Of a DNA stretch of 64,000 nucleotides, positions 19,832-31,516 are shown one piece after another. The stretch spans positions 21,847,454 through 21,911,453 of the forward strand of contig OY992833.1 in NCBI GenBank assembly GCA_963921425.1, written 5' to 3'. Under the pieces are notes generated by a model. That model worked only from the letters and a program-made list of their open reading frames with translations, did not search any database and was not told the DNA's origin. This DNA is from Dryas octopetala (taxonomy: Eukaryota > Streptophyta > Magnoliopsida > Rosales > Rosaceae). Every line of letters begins with the position of its first letter. The stretch's first letter is position 1. The position numbers and the translations under genes were made by a program.

Positions 19832-20428
19832 ATGGCGGGGGGATTTGCAGGACCAGCAGGGGGCGGTGACTTTGAAGCAAAGATTACACCTCTTGTGATC
19901 ATTTCTTGCATAATGGCTGCAAGCGGAGGCCTCATGTTCGGTTATGATGTTGGTATTTCAAGTACATACATAACTTAAACTCTATCTCATTCGAGTGTAA
20001 AATTGACTATGAATTCATATGATTTTTGTGTGTGATATGAGCAAAATGTAGACATTATAACACTTAATGATGAATGGATGCATGGGGAGTTACATCGATG
20101 CCCGACTTCCTGAAGGAATTCTTCCCTGTCGTGTTTGAAAAGAATCATAATCCTGGACTGGACAGCAATTACTGCAAATACAAAAACCATGGCCTGCAAT
20201 TGTTCACATCTTCATTGTACCTGGCTGCTTTGATAGCAACCTTCTTTGCCTCCTGGACAACAAAAAAGGTGGGTGTTTGTCATGACAGTGTTTGTGGTTT
20301 TCTTAATTCCGGAGACCAAAGGTGTCCCAATTGAAGAGATGACGGATAGAGTATGGAAGCAACACTGGCTTTGGAATAGATTTGTGGATGACTGCGAAGA
20401 TGGACCCAAGGGCAAGGGCCCTGTCTGA
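19832..20428 (+). pseudogene. P2: STP13-like gene with a large internal deletion
   Basis: Exon 1 (19832-19961) is nearly intact, but its last base is changed from G to A at the donor. The exon 2 acceptor TAG has become CAT (about 20088-20090). Exon 2 then reads normally to SWTTKK at about 20269 and jumps directly into the last exon at VFVMTVF, losing the remainder of exon 2, exon 3 and most of exon 4. The junction lies in TGGG (20270-20273), present at both parental breakpoints, so a microhomology deletion of more than 1 kb is likely. The two halves are in different frames. The C-terminus ends [12 protein letters not shown] with stop 20426-20428. The promoter (TATATAAA at 19658-19665) looks intact, so a non-coding or short-peptide transcript is possible. 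Confidence 0.9.
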
Positions 20429-21228
20429 AGCATCTCAACTCTGTGTGGTGGTCATAAATCTTACAAGTTTCCCAATTTAAGGCTTCGGAATTCTTCTTTT
20501 AGCCTCACAGCTCAGGCTCTCTGCGTGCCAATATGGATTTATTGTGTTAACCTAGCTTTGTCCTCCATTTTCTTTCTTTAATGATACGTACATGTCCAAC
20601 TCTGTTGAACTAACAAGCCCTGTACTTCTTAATTTCTATTTAACCCTTTTTAACTTTTCTTTTCTCAAGACTGATTAAGATAATAGATGACCTTCTCCTT
20701 ACATCACAATATCACATGTTCCCTTCTCCTCCTTTTAGTAAAACGTCTATGTAACCGGTGTATAACCCTATTTGTTTATCTCTAGCACGTTTCCCATCAC
20801 TAGATGAGCTGGGACTTTAAGGAAATGAAGCTGGAGCCTAGAATGTGAGCTGAGATTTGTGTGGGCTACAAAATTTACATAGGAATTCTTTTCTCTATGA
20901 GTCAAAGTTAGCCAACTGATAGCACGAGCACTATGGGTTGACTAATGTTTGACACAAACACGAAATAACATGGAATTTTGAGACCCTCCCAAAAAATTTC
21001 TAATTTTTTATTTTTGGAGAGTTGTCTCCATTGCTATACCTACCAATCAGCCTCAACCCTTTTAGATGAACTTTGAAGAATTAATTCCCCTTAAATATGG
21101 GGAAATTGTAAACTAGACATTTTTTGTTTCCATTGTAGATTTTTAGCCTATTTTTTAGAGTTCTAGAAATATAATCTTTGATAAGTGCTAAACTCTCCTC
21201 TAACACTACTCGATCTCTAAAGAGGTTT
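20429..21228. other. P2 3' flank and intergenic DNA
   Basis: The first about 150 bases resemble a transporter 3' UTR (GTGGTGGTCATAA, AAGTTTCC). The rest shows no gene or clear repeat. Confidence 0.5.
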
Positions 21229-23130
21229 AAACACTACTTGAGAGTTACATTTTTAAAATTTAAAAAAACGAACAAAATTGTTTCAAAGAGCTCAAATTTG
21301 TGTCCCAAATAATATGACATTATAAACGTAAGTGTATTACTTGATAAGAATGGGCCCCATGTATGAATAAAAAAGAGGGTTGTTATTTGCACACCCCTAA
21401 ATTTCTTTTTGCACACATTTTCTGAAGAAAAAAAAAAAAAGACCATTTGGCCCTCCCCTCACCCACACACCCCATCTCCCCCCCCCCTAGTACACACCCC
21501 ATCCATCCCCCCCCCCCCCCGGCAACACACCTCACCGTCAAAGCCCACCCCCCACCTCCTAATCCTTCTTCTCCCTCCTCCCTGCATGCACCACTGTCCA
21601 AGCAAACAGCCAAAAATTAAAATATATATATATTGCAGCGAGTTCGGCTCCGCCGAACCCGGTGGTTTCGTTCGACAGGTACCCGCCGAATGGAATAGGA
21701 TTGTTCGATGGGTACCTACCGAACGAAACCACCGGGTTCGGCACTGGTCCACCGAACCCGCTGCAATTTTTTTGTGGGTGTGGGTGTAGGTGGCTGGCTG
21801 GCCAGTAAGGGGTGTTCTGGGGAGTGATGGCCGGCATCTGGGGAGTATTTTTCGACCGGTGGGGTGACTGGTGGTGGCCGGATGAGGGAGAGGGAAGGTG
21901 AGAGAGTGGGGCGGGCCGAGGCTGGGGTTGGGTTTCTGGGAGAGAGAAAGATGAGGGGATGAGGGTGTGGTGGTCGGCGGGGTAAGAGGGAAGGAGAGAG
22001 AGTGGGGTGGGCCGGGGCTAGGGTGGTCGACGGGTGGTTACTCACGGGGGTGGGGTGTGTGCCGAAGAGAGGAGAGGTGGGGATGGTGTGTGTGGGTGAG
22101 GGGGTGTGTACCGGGGGGGGGGGAGATGGGGATGGGGTATGTGATTTTTGGATGTGTTTTTTTTTTCTATTTAGGAAGGGTGTGCAAAAAGAAAAATGAA
22201 TGGAGTATAAAATCTTTTTCCTTGAGTTTTTTTTTATTTTTTAAGAAAGGGTGTGTAAAAAGAAAAAAAATGTACGCAAATAACAGCACTCATAACAAAA
22301 ATTTGGGACACAAATTTGAAATCTATAGCGATGCTCTTCTATATTATGCCCAAGAAAGTGTGGTTTGGGTCCCAATTGAACTAAAGACAAACCAGTGAAA
22401 CAAAAAAGAAAGAAACGTACTTTCTAATATCTGGGTTTGAAACTTACCTCGAGTTTAGCTGCTCCTCCCTCCTCTTCTGGTGGTGTTGCATCGAATTGAG
22501 TGTGGTGTGGCGGCAGAGTTCCTACATTGCAAACTGCCCTGAAAGCTAGGCTAGCTGAAACAAATCCACCTCCGGCCACCTACTTCTGGGTCTCCTCCGC
22601 CTATCGATCTTTTTTTCCAAAATGAACATCACATCGAGAGTTGCTTGGATGCTGAGTTGGGTGTTATATATCACTCGAAATGCTTTCGGGGTTTGGCTCA
22701 GCGATTCAGCATTAATATGATCGGTTGGGATTGTCACTTGCAAAATCTCTCAGAACCTGCACAACATCATTGTTGATTGTTGAGAGTGACTCTGAAATTG
22801 GCATCATCGATTGTATGAACATGAGAGGAAATATTAGTAAAGGTTAGTGGAGGATTTTTCCCGCTCTCACCGACATCCGCCGTGTGTGTCTAGACTCTAG
22901 ACCATATCAGTCTCTTGTCTGTTGGCTTGTGTTTTGGGTCTCCGGTTTTGGGCCTCTCATTTCCAGTTTGGGCTTTTATTAGAGAATAATTAAGTTAAGT
23001 TAATGCATCAACTCAAAAAGATAAAATGGGAAATTTAGAATATGATTATATGAATCCTTTTTTGTTTTTATTAAAAAAATTTAATTTTTTTTATTTACAA
23101 CTTAGAAATTTAACTCTCAAGTAGTGCTTA
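21229..23130. repeat. Nested inverted repeats, candidate large foldback element
   Basis: Three inverted pairs are nested. Outer: AAACACTACTTGAGAGTTA (21229-21247) against the complement at 23111-23130, with one or two mismatches. Middle: TCAAATTTGTGTCCCAAA (21292-21309), perfect against 22302-22319, followed inward by GTTGTTATTTGCACAC (21379) against GTACGCAAATAACAGC (22272). Inner: a hairpin at 21634-21766 whose arms include CCGAACCCGGTGGTTTCG. Between the arms lie C-rich (left) and G-rich (right) low-complexity tracts that also pair loosely. There is no convincing coding frame. It may be a non-autonomous element with insertions inside it. Confidence 0.6.
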
Positions 23131-24233
23131 ACCTCGAATATTACTTGTTAGATTGTTAATTTCTATAAAATAAAAATAAAAAAACTAAATGCCTTTAAAT
23201 GAAACAAATTTTGACTCTTTTTAAATTTTACAAAAAAAAAAATTTAGATGCTAACAACTACGTAGATAAAATGACAAGAGGCATGGTAGCTTGAAGCTAG
23301 CGACTGGTGCGTGATAATAATGTTATAATTGCAAGCTTAATAGTTGAAGTGTCATTGCCAACTCCATCCCAGCCAGGGATGGACCGAAAATTTTAAAATG
23401 GGGTGAGCCTGAATTGCCATGACTATTGAGGATTGAGAGGAACGAACTAAGATTGGGTCCTGGAATGAGTGTCATTGCCAACTCCATTCCCAGCAATTGT
23501 ACAAGTGTTCACACCACAAAAACTGCCTAATATTGGTCCGACCCCAAGACTAAATTAAAGTCGACTGAATTAATTAATCCCCATTTGTTTTTTTATTTTG
23601 TTTCATTTATTTTTGGTCTAAAGTTCATTTATTTCTTGTTCAATAACTTTTAAATTAAACTTTGTAAAAGTTTAAAAGTCCAACTTTTTCCCAACCTTTC
23701 GGCCGCGTACTTGCGCATCCGTAGCCTCCTTTTCCTCGTGAATGTATTGTACAATGCAATGTCTATGAAGCCATCTTTTTATCCTTATCCAAACCAAAAG
23801 GAAGTCTAGTAGTCTACACTCCCAAATCCAAAACCCAAATGCTTGGAATCTGCATGGTTTTTTGACATTTAATTAATTAATTAAGACGGTCAATTTTGTT
23901 GTCTCCAAATTATACATTTTGTTCTCTGACTTCATCACGTACTCCACGTCATTTCTTTTGAACTTTTGCATGCACTTGTTTTTTCGAGAAAAATACAAGG
24001 GCAAAGCCCGGGTTGCGGGTTGCCGACAAGGCGACAATATATGGAAGCAGAGCAAATAGCAAAGCTAAAATGTTACCCACATTTTGGGCTTGGATCAAAT
24101 TTTCTTTCCTAATTCCCCTTTGTTTTTCAAAGCACAAAAGCCTATTGTGAAATGGCTCATGTAGGAACCTCTTTTACGGATAAAATGCTAACTAAAAGTG
24201 CATTAAAATTTTATGGAGAACCAAAATATTTTT
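23131..24233. other. Intergenic DNA, no gene seen
   Basis: Contains a short direct repeat, GTGTCATTGCCAACTCCAT, at 23350 and 23469 with diverged flanks, and otherwise AT-rich sequence. No domain or spliced frame was recognised. Confidence 0.5.
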
Positions 24234-24782
24234 TGAGGAAATTACAGATTTAGTCCAGTTATTTTATACCTAGTTCAATTTTGGTCCACAATCTTTTTTA
24301 AGTTCTGTTTTGGTCCACTAATTGTTTCACTTGTTCAATAAAAGTCCAGATTTGTTTTCTCAAATTTGGCCTGCTTTTTACCCTATCAAATCTCACCCAA
24401 ATTCAGCAAATATATACTTGTTTTAAAGCTATGCATTTCTTCTTTACAACCATATAAAGATCATTCAAATTGGAGTTCTAAAACTCAAGATAATTGACCC
24501 TAAAGTAGGGTACCCAAAACTGCCAATTTTTCAAATTTCACCAAATCTCAATTCTCTTAGATTATAATACTCCAAATTTGTTTTTATGACTAAGAAATGA
24601 TGAAATATAACTTATACTTCAATTATAATTGAAGAAAACACAACTCAAAAGATTTAAAGTCACAAATCTGGACCTTTATTGAAAATGGAAACAATTAGTG
24701 GACCAAAACAGAACTTAAAAAAGATCGTGGACCAAAATTGAACTAGGTATAAAATAAGTGGACCAAATCTGTAATTTCCTCA
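24234..24782. repeat. Foldback element, 549-bp near-palindrome (relative of 1629-2190)
   Basis: The left end TGAGGAAATTACAGATTT pairs with the right end AAATCTGTAATTTCCTCA. The arms contain repeated TTTGGTCCAC/GTGGACCAAA phrases. The centre (24395-24530) shares TTTAAAGCTATG, CTTTACAACCATATAAA and CAAGATAATTGA with the element at 1629-2190, but the outer arms do not match. A transcript would form a long double-stranded hairpin. There is no protein. Confidence 0.75.
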
Positions 24783-27262
24783 TATTTTTTTATAAATATA
24801 TGTACCTGAAAATGCTTCACAAAGAAACACTTACTAGGTGCTAATTTTTCTAAAAAGTGATAAAAAGTGTTTATATAATTTCATAAATATGTTTCACTAT
24901 TTTTATCAAATGCTATATATTTATTAATTTTTTTAAAGTTTATTTTACAGCCTTTAATGATAAACAAACTCACTTAAAAAGTGGCAATGAAAAATAGATT
25001 CACTTTGTGACAAATAAGCCCACGTTACAATTTCTTTGTGTTTTTGATCGCCGAGAGCTTGTCACCCTGCCTAGCATTCAGCGTCTTTTTATTTTTTTAT
25101 TTTTGAAATTGGGCAATTGCCACTATCCGACAGTGGCAATAAGTAACAGTCATTTTTATGTTATAACACGGGAGGATGTGATGTGACTTTATAAGCTTGA
25201 ATTGTGTTTTTCTGTTAGTTTCATTGGTTTTTGACATGTTTATGTAAAAAAAGACATAAGTTATATCTACAAGTATCATTTTTATGCAGTTTTCAATAGT
25301 TATTGTCACACAATGACAATTGCCGAGCACTCAGTAAACAATGACGAGCACTTGGTACTGTTTACCGAGCACTCAGTACGTGACTTCTGTGTCGTGCGCA
25401 TATATTTCATTAAAGTGGACCAAGCCGAAAGATTATTATAACGCGTGAGCTAAGTTATCAACTTTATTTTTCACAGGGAATAAAATAAATAAAAACCCAT
25501 ATATCAGAATGTTTTGTACCATTTGAAAGTATTTTTAGGGCTTCTAAAAACACTGCAAACAAACTATAAGTGTAGACACGCAAGGAAAAAACAAGCTGAA
25601 TATAAAAAGTGGTCGGGTAAGTTGCCAAGATGGCAAGATTTAGTCCGAAAACAATTGACAGTAGAAAATATTGATGGATTGGCTGAATTAGCCTATAAAT
25701 GGTCACTTATTGTCGGTTTTTTTTTTTTTGGCCGGGGGTGACTTATTGTCGTTTGGCCAAAAGGAAATAGTGAGTACTATATAAATTGTCAATATCACCA
25801 AGTTAAACCATTCTCTCTGTTGTAGACTCTGTTTTTTTCAACATTACATCACGTGTTTTAGGTGATATATATGTTACATACTTACATGTGAACACAAACA
25901 CGGGAAATGTACAGTTTAAAATTTTATCAGTTTTTGAAAACCTAATTTTTCATGTGACATGAACAATAGAATAATATTCTAACCACACACCAAGCAGTGA
26001 GATTTGGATATATGCTGGGTTGCCAATTTCTTGATCTCCTTCTTTTTTTCTTTTCCTTTTTTCTTAAATAAACGAAAAATAATGGATCATAAAAGTCTTC
26101 TATTGAATATTGAAGAAAAGTACTCCTCATTTATTCTATATATATTTTTGTGCACATGTTAAATACTTAAATCCTTGATGCATGTTGCGTCACTGCTTGA
26201 TCAGCATGACTTGTTTTATTCGTATGAGTCTGTTGAGGTTGCTGATCCGTTTATTAATAGAAAATTAAATTGGCATTTAAAGATGGCTGGATTGCCAAAA
26301 TTATAATTCATTAGATAAATGATTAATTTGGTTCTTATGGGATTAAGGGCCAATTTGGTATTACTGTGAGGAAAAACAGTTGTAGAGTAAAATAATTATG
26401 AAGTAAAGTAAAGCAGTTTAATGTTTAGTAAGTTATGTTTTTAAAAGTGTTGTAATTGCAAAAAACAGTATCAAATTGTTTAGTAAATGTTAATGTAAAG
26501 GAACTGTGACTGTGTATAATTATTAAAATAGACATGATGCTGAAAGTGTCTTACACTTATTTGTTTGGTAAAAATAAAATGTTTTTTTACTTGTTTTTAA
26601 AATTTTTGGCTACAAATTTGTATTAGCATTAATTTTTCTAAAAGTAACATATTAAATAAGTATGCCTATTATTTTTTTAGGCATATTATAATTTTAATCG
26701 TACAAATAAAATATAACTAACAATGAAAATATTTTTTAATTTAAAATAAACAAATAAAAATTATAGAAATCAATGAAGGTTTTATAGGTAAAATAAAATA
26801 TTAATTATTGTTGTGATTCACTGTAGTTTTTAAAAGCATGTATAAACTTGTTTTCTATTTTTGTTATAGGGAGTTGAGAATTGTGGGGAAAAATATTTTT
26901 TAATTTTTTTACCAAACACCAAAACTGATATAGGTAATTGAGAATTGTCATCCACAACAATTTTTGGATCCTTCACTACAATTTCAAACGGAACCTAAAT
27001 CTTATTTTTTAAATGCCCTTTTGGGTCGTACACTGAACCATATATAATGGAAATGTGGGGTTAAATTAATTTAGTCCTATTTTGGATGATTAGTTGCTTA
27101 ATTGCTAGTCTAAGTTTTGTTTAAGTGTCATTGCTTCTAAATTTCAATGTTTCCCTTCTTCAAATTATTAGCTCTTATGAATGTCACCTGCTAAAGTAGA
27201 TAAGATATTGAGAATATATACCTTCAATACGAAGGATACTTTTGTCCTCGCTTGCATGCCAT
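24783..27262. other. Intergenic DNA with dispersed repeats
   Basis: 24960-25400 resembles 52060-52400 (GATAAACAAACTCACTTAAAA, then blocks with ACAATGGCAATT or GACAATTGCC and CCGAGCACTCAGT or CCGAATGCTCAGTG). 26343-27000 starts AGGGCCAATTTGGTATTACT and ends TTTCAAACGGAACCTA, which resembles a plant hAT MITE with poor ends. No gene was supported. Confidence 0.45.
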
Positions 27263-27270
27263 GCAATGAT

Positions 27271-28769
27271 CAAGGAATAAAATTTCGGGTTTCGAGGAAA
27301 TTTCGATGGAAATTTCGACGGAAATTTCGAAGATTTTTAAATTTCGACAAAAATTCGACGGAAACGATGGAAATTATTATCAAAATACGGAAATTTTGAA
27401 TGAAACTTCACAATATGTTTATTTAACATATTATCTACTACATTGATAAAAAACATTGAAAAAAACCAAATTATATGGTAGGTTTCATGTGATATGTGAT
27501 GAATATAATGCGCGCTGAAGGCAAATACTGTTAAATAAAATTAGTATAATGAATAAATGAAATTAGTATATTCTTTATACTTTATAATCTATACACTAAA
27601 TCCTAATATTAAACTCTATATAGCCTAATTTTATACTCTATAATTTATACACTAAACCCTATATATTTTATAATGTATACTCTATATTGTTTAGAAAATT
27701 AGAATATAATATATGATATTAGAGTTTAGGCCTTTTAGGATATTTTAAATTATTTTTTTATATAAAAATATATTAGATTTAAAAACAACTAAACAAAACC
27801 CCAAAACGGCCAAACGAAACTCCAAACTTTTTTTTTTCTTTCCAATTGCCAAAAGGCCCTAAACCCCAATCAATCCTAAATTTTTTTTTTTTTTTCTCTC
27901 CTTTTCTTTTTTTTTCTTTTTTCTTTTTTTTTTCTTTTTTCTTTTCTTTTCTTGTTTTCTTTTCTTTTTTTCTTTTCTTTTTTTCTTTTCCTTTCTTTTT
28001 TCTTTTTTCTTTTTTTCCTTCTTTTCCTTTTTTTTTTCTTTCTTTCCTTCTTTTCCCATCTCCTTCCGGAAATATCAACTCCCTAAAATGGCCACATTTT
28101 ATGTTGAGGAAATAAAGTAAGTGTAAAAAGAATGAAAGAAACATAGGTGGGGCCCCGAGCAATGAGAGTCGTTGGTTTGCGTGACTGTATTGTTAAATCA
28201 AATTGGTAAGAAGGCAGTCAGTATCTCGTCACTCTCTTTCTCTTGCTTTTGTTAAATCAAATTAAATCAAATTGGTCTCTTTCTTTGTGGCCCGTCCACA
28301 GTACCCAAGTACTCATCAGGCTCTTCCTTTTCCTTTCCTATTTCCTTCCTTTTCTCCCTGTAAGCCTTCATCCAGTGGCTACTCTCCCTGTAAGTCTTCC
28401 TCCAGTGGCCATTCTCCCCGTAAGTCTTCATCCAGTGGCCACCTTCTCTCTCCATTTCCATTATTTCAGTTACCTTTTCTTTCTCTCTCCCTCTAACTCA
28501 TCTAATCTCTTCTCTCCGCGCCGATCTCCTCTCCCCGGCGACGACAGGCGACAAGGCCGGCTCTCCTTTTTCTCCCGTCTCTTCCACTGGTCGCTGCCTC
28601 CTGTCTCAGTCGAAAATTTCGCCAAAATTTCGAGAATTTCGGGAAATTTCGAAATTTCGCCTGGCGAAATTTTTCGAAATATTTGTAATATAGTGTTAAA
28701 ATTTCCATACCCTAAAAAATCGAAATTTTCGGCGAAATTTCGCCGAAAATTTCTAAATTTAACACCTTG
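27271..28769. mobile_element. Non-autonomous hAT-like element, 1499 bp
   Basis: The ends are CAAGGAATAAAATTTCGGG (left) and the complement of CAAGGTGTTAAATTT (right). They are flanked by a perfect 8-bp direct repeat GCAATGAT at 27263-27270 and 28770-28777. Subterminal regions are packed with GAAATTTCG-type motifs (27290-27370 and 28610-28760). The interior has a roughly 170-bp pyrimidine tract (27890-28060) and three copies of a 30-bp unit containing GTAAGTCTTCATCCAGTGGC (28357-28446). No transposase is present. TSD length and short TIR fit hAT. The lysine-rich and phenylalanine-rich frames inside are products of the pyrimidine tract. Confidence 0.75.
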
Positions 28770-28777
28770 GCAATGAT

Positions 28778-29654
28778 ATATATACATATATACAAAAAAG
28801 TTAGGTACAACGTTTGCATGCACGCAGTTACAAAGAACATTTAAACATTCAAATGTGTGCGTGCAAACATTCGTACCTGAAGCCCCATATATATTAAAAT
28901 GGTTTAATCATCTGCCGAGATGTTCTGGAAATAAGAAGATAACACGAAGACTTATAAATATTACTAGAAACTAGATAATGAAGAATGACTAAAGGGATAA
29001 TACGTACAAAAATTTAATGGTTTTTTTTTTGTGCATATGATAAGATTGAATATGATAAATAGCTAAATTTATGTGTATTCAAAAAATAATATAGAGGGTA
29101 TCTTCTAACTTAAAGGAAGAAAATGAGAAGAACATAATTATCTAATCCCACCATTTTTAGGAGGACTGGAAGAGATAAGTCTCTCCTTATAATTAGTTCA
29201 TCTTAATATATCTTATTTTTTCAAATTAAAAATTTTTTCTTTAAATACACATGAATTTAAATATTTATCAGATCTTATATAATATATATGCACCAAACGA
29301 GTCGAATGAGTTACGTACTTTCCCGCGCCATCAAGGATTTAAGCGGCTGAGATCCATCCATCCTTTATCCTATTTGACTTAGCCTCCCAGTCGGTGCCTA
29401 GCTATTTGATATAATATAATTTGGTGATATTTAACTGATCTGCAAATTGGGTTAGGTATTACGCCCCAAGTTTAGTATGTGACAGACTAAGGTTAAAAAA
29501 TGGGAAAAGAAAAAGTTAAAAACCATCAACTTCTATAGACCACAAATATATTGTCCTGTACGTAAAGGTTTATATATATGACACAAGATTTATGTATATA
29601 TTTGTTTAGTTTATAATTTTTTTTATTCTTAACGTCTGTAGTACGTAATTGACT
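28778..29654. other. Intergenic DNA, no gene seen
   Basis: AT-rich sequence with short TA microsatellites. No coding or repeat signature beyond low complexity. Confidence 0.5.
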
Positions 29655-30472
29655 CAGTGCCGGCCCTGAAGGGGGGCACCGAGTGTGACCGCCTAGGGCC
29701 CATCTTCAAGGGGGGCCTATAATTTTTTTATTATATATATATGTTAATATATATATTTAAAAATAAATTTCTACTGTAACAAAGAAAAAAAAAAAAAAAA
29801 AAAAAAAGCAAAGTTATAAGCCTACTTGCCTACAGAGATCCAAATGGCCAAATCTAATGTCAGTAGAAAGAACTACCTGGGCTCCCAATATTAATAATCA
29901 ATTGATTCAATTAATGTGATTCAGATTTCAAAAAACAAAAGTCTAGAAACTTTAAACTTACGTATGGCCCTTCATCCTTCTTTTTACTCAAAGAAAGAAG
30001 AAACTTTACAGCGATACAGTCTTTACACCTTTCGCCTTAGCGATAATGCTTTTGCTTCATTAAATAATAGATTTGAACAGTTGAAAATATATGAATGTAT
30101 TTTTAGGTTCTTGTTTAATTTAAAGAAGTTAACTGAATTAGATGACAATGAATTAAAAAAATTTTGTGTTAACTAAATTGGATAATTGGATTTTATTGAA
30201 GCTAGTGTGATGTGGCTAATGGAAAGAGTGTGATGTTTCTGTTATTTTTCTTTTGTCAATTTATCATAGCTAATTTGAAACTATTATTGATGATTTTGTT
30301 TCTAAAAATGTTAAAAGAAGACCTTTTGTTCATGAAAATATTATAATGTATTGATTCCAAATTGTCAATTGTCAATTGTTTTAAAAAGGTTTTTTTTTTT
30401 TTTTCTACAACTAAAATTAGGAGCCTAATTTAAATTTTCGTCCCTAGGCCTTTCAAAAATCAGGACATGTGA
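29655..30472 (+). mobile_element. Deleted hAT transposon
   Basis: The left end CAGTGCCGGCCCTGAAGG at 29655 is a typical plant hAT terminal repeat. On the right, CTTTCAAAAATCAGGAC (30456-30472) looks like the matching terminus cut short before its final bases. A fragment of transposase lies inside (29916-30176). No target duplication is visible because the right end is incomplete. A long poly-A at 29784-29806 and T-rich DNA fill the rest. Confidence 0.65.
29916..30176 (+). pseudogene. hAT transposase fragment (zf-TTF/DUF4371-type)
   Basis: An 86-codon frame containing YTFRLSDNAFASLNNRFEQL, then KIYECIFRFLFNLKKL and LDDNELKKFC. This matches the stretch after the catalytic core in plant TTF-zinc-finger hAT transposases (the RFEQL..FLF.L..L motif). 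The N-terminal zinc finger, the catalytic DDE region and the C-terminal dimerisation domain are absent, so it is a relic. Confidence 0.6.
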
Positions 30473-31393
30473 ACCGACTGGTCATATGAACACATAAATC
30501 CAATTGAGCAAACATCGTAACGCCTAAACGTTGTGCTGGCTAGCTCGATGCATTCCGCGAACTTGCATGTGGATAAAGGTTAACGCATGCATGTCAATTG
30601 TCAACCTCTGGAATTTAGTTTTCATGGTAATCCTTCTCAACTTAATTAATTAATTACATGCATTTATTCTTTAATTATAATTTTAAGATTGTTTTTTAAG
30701 AGTTGACCAAGATAAGCATTTGAAATTAAAACAGGAATTGAAGAAGTAAGTTTAGAACTTGCTTCCGATGATAAGTAGCTAGACAACATCTTTTGCACTT
30801 TCCTTTTTTGTTAAGAGAAACAAATTTGAAAAGGCTATATGCTAGCTTAGAAAATTTTACGGAACACAAACGAATCTAAGTTTTGCATGTTCGGTCAACA
30901 GATGGCAAGCTGTCAAATCTAAGACAATTCTATTCCAACAATTCTATGTACTATGCTCGCCTATAATTAGTTAATTTATGGTGCTCAAAGTAAATGAGAC
31001 ACATAATAAAACTATATTTGAATAAGTGAAACATGCACTATATATTTTCTAGGTCCAAATCTAATACACAAATTCAAAAAAAAAAAAAAAAAATTGAGTC
31101 CATATTAGTTTTATCTAAACTTAAAAGGGTTTCTAACAAATTATCAGTCCTAATATTTTTTGGTCAAAAACGCCATATGGATATTTAATTAAGAGCTTAC
31201 ATGTTCAGGTAAAATGATAAAGTCACGGCTCACGGCTAAGATCCCAAAATTTGCTTATGTTGATTGTTGACTAGCTAGCCAGGCAGCCAGGCAGCAAGTC
31301 AATGAGTAATATTATACCACGTGGACGAATCTTAACGGTGGTACCCACCAGACGATCCAATTCGTCCCTCGTGCTCTTCCACAAGTCTTGGTC
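30473..31393 (+). other. Upstream region of STP13
   Basis: Non-coding. TTGACT at 31267-31272 is a W-box core about 120 bp before the TATA box, of interest because Arabidopsis STP13 is induced by microbial elicitors. The poly-A at 31076-31092 has no evident meaning. Promoter extent cannot be judged. Confidence 0.4.
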
Positions 31394-31401
31394 TATTTAA
31401 A
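31394..31401 (+). promoter_or_regulatory. TATA box of STP13
   Basis: TATTTAAA, 123 bp upstream of the ATG at 31517, followed by C-rich sequence typical of plant leaders. It differs in sequence from the TATATAAA of the cluster genes. Confidence 0.6.
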
Positions 31402-31516
31402 CCCCCCTGGCTACCTCATAAACTCATTCACAAGCTCTCTTCCTTTGTTGATCATCTTTTTGTTTTGGGAGAAAATCAAGTTCAATTGCTTAGACATTAA
31501 TTTGGTGATCTCGATC

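Noticed and set aside
21383..22398. Gly/Trp-rich and Pro/His-rich frames
   Set aside because: Produced by C-rich and G-rich low-complexity arms of the nested inverted repeat.
22546..22743. 65-codon minus-strand frame with a basic stretch
   Set aside because: No splice support or family likeness; sits within the candidate foldback element.
27779..28162. 127-residue Lys/Glu-rich frame on minus and Phe/Ser-rich frame on plus
   Set aside because: Both are translations of a pyrimidine/purine low-complexity tract inside the hAT-like element.
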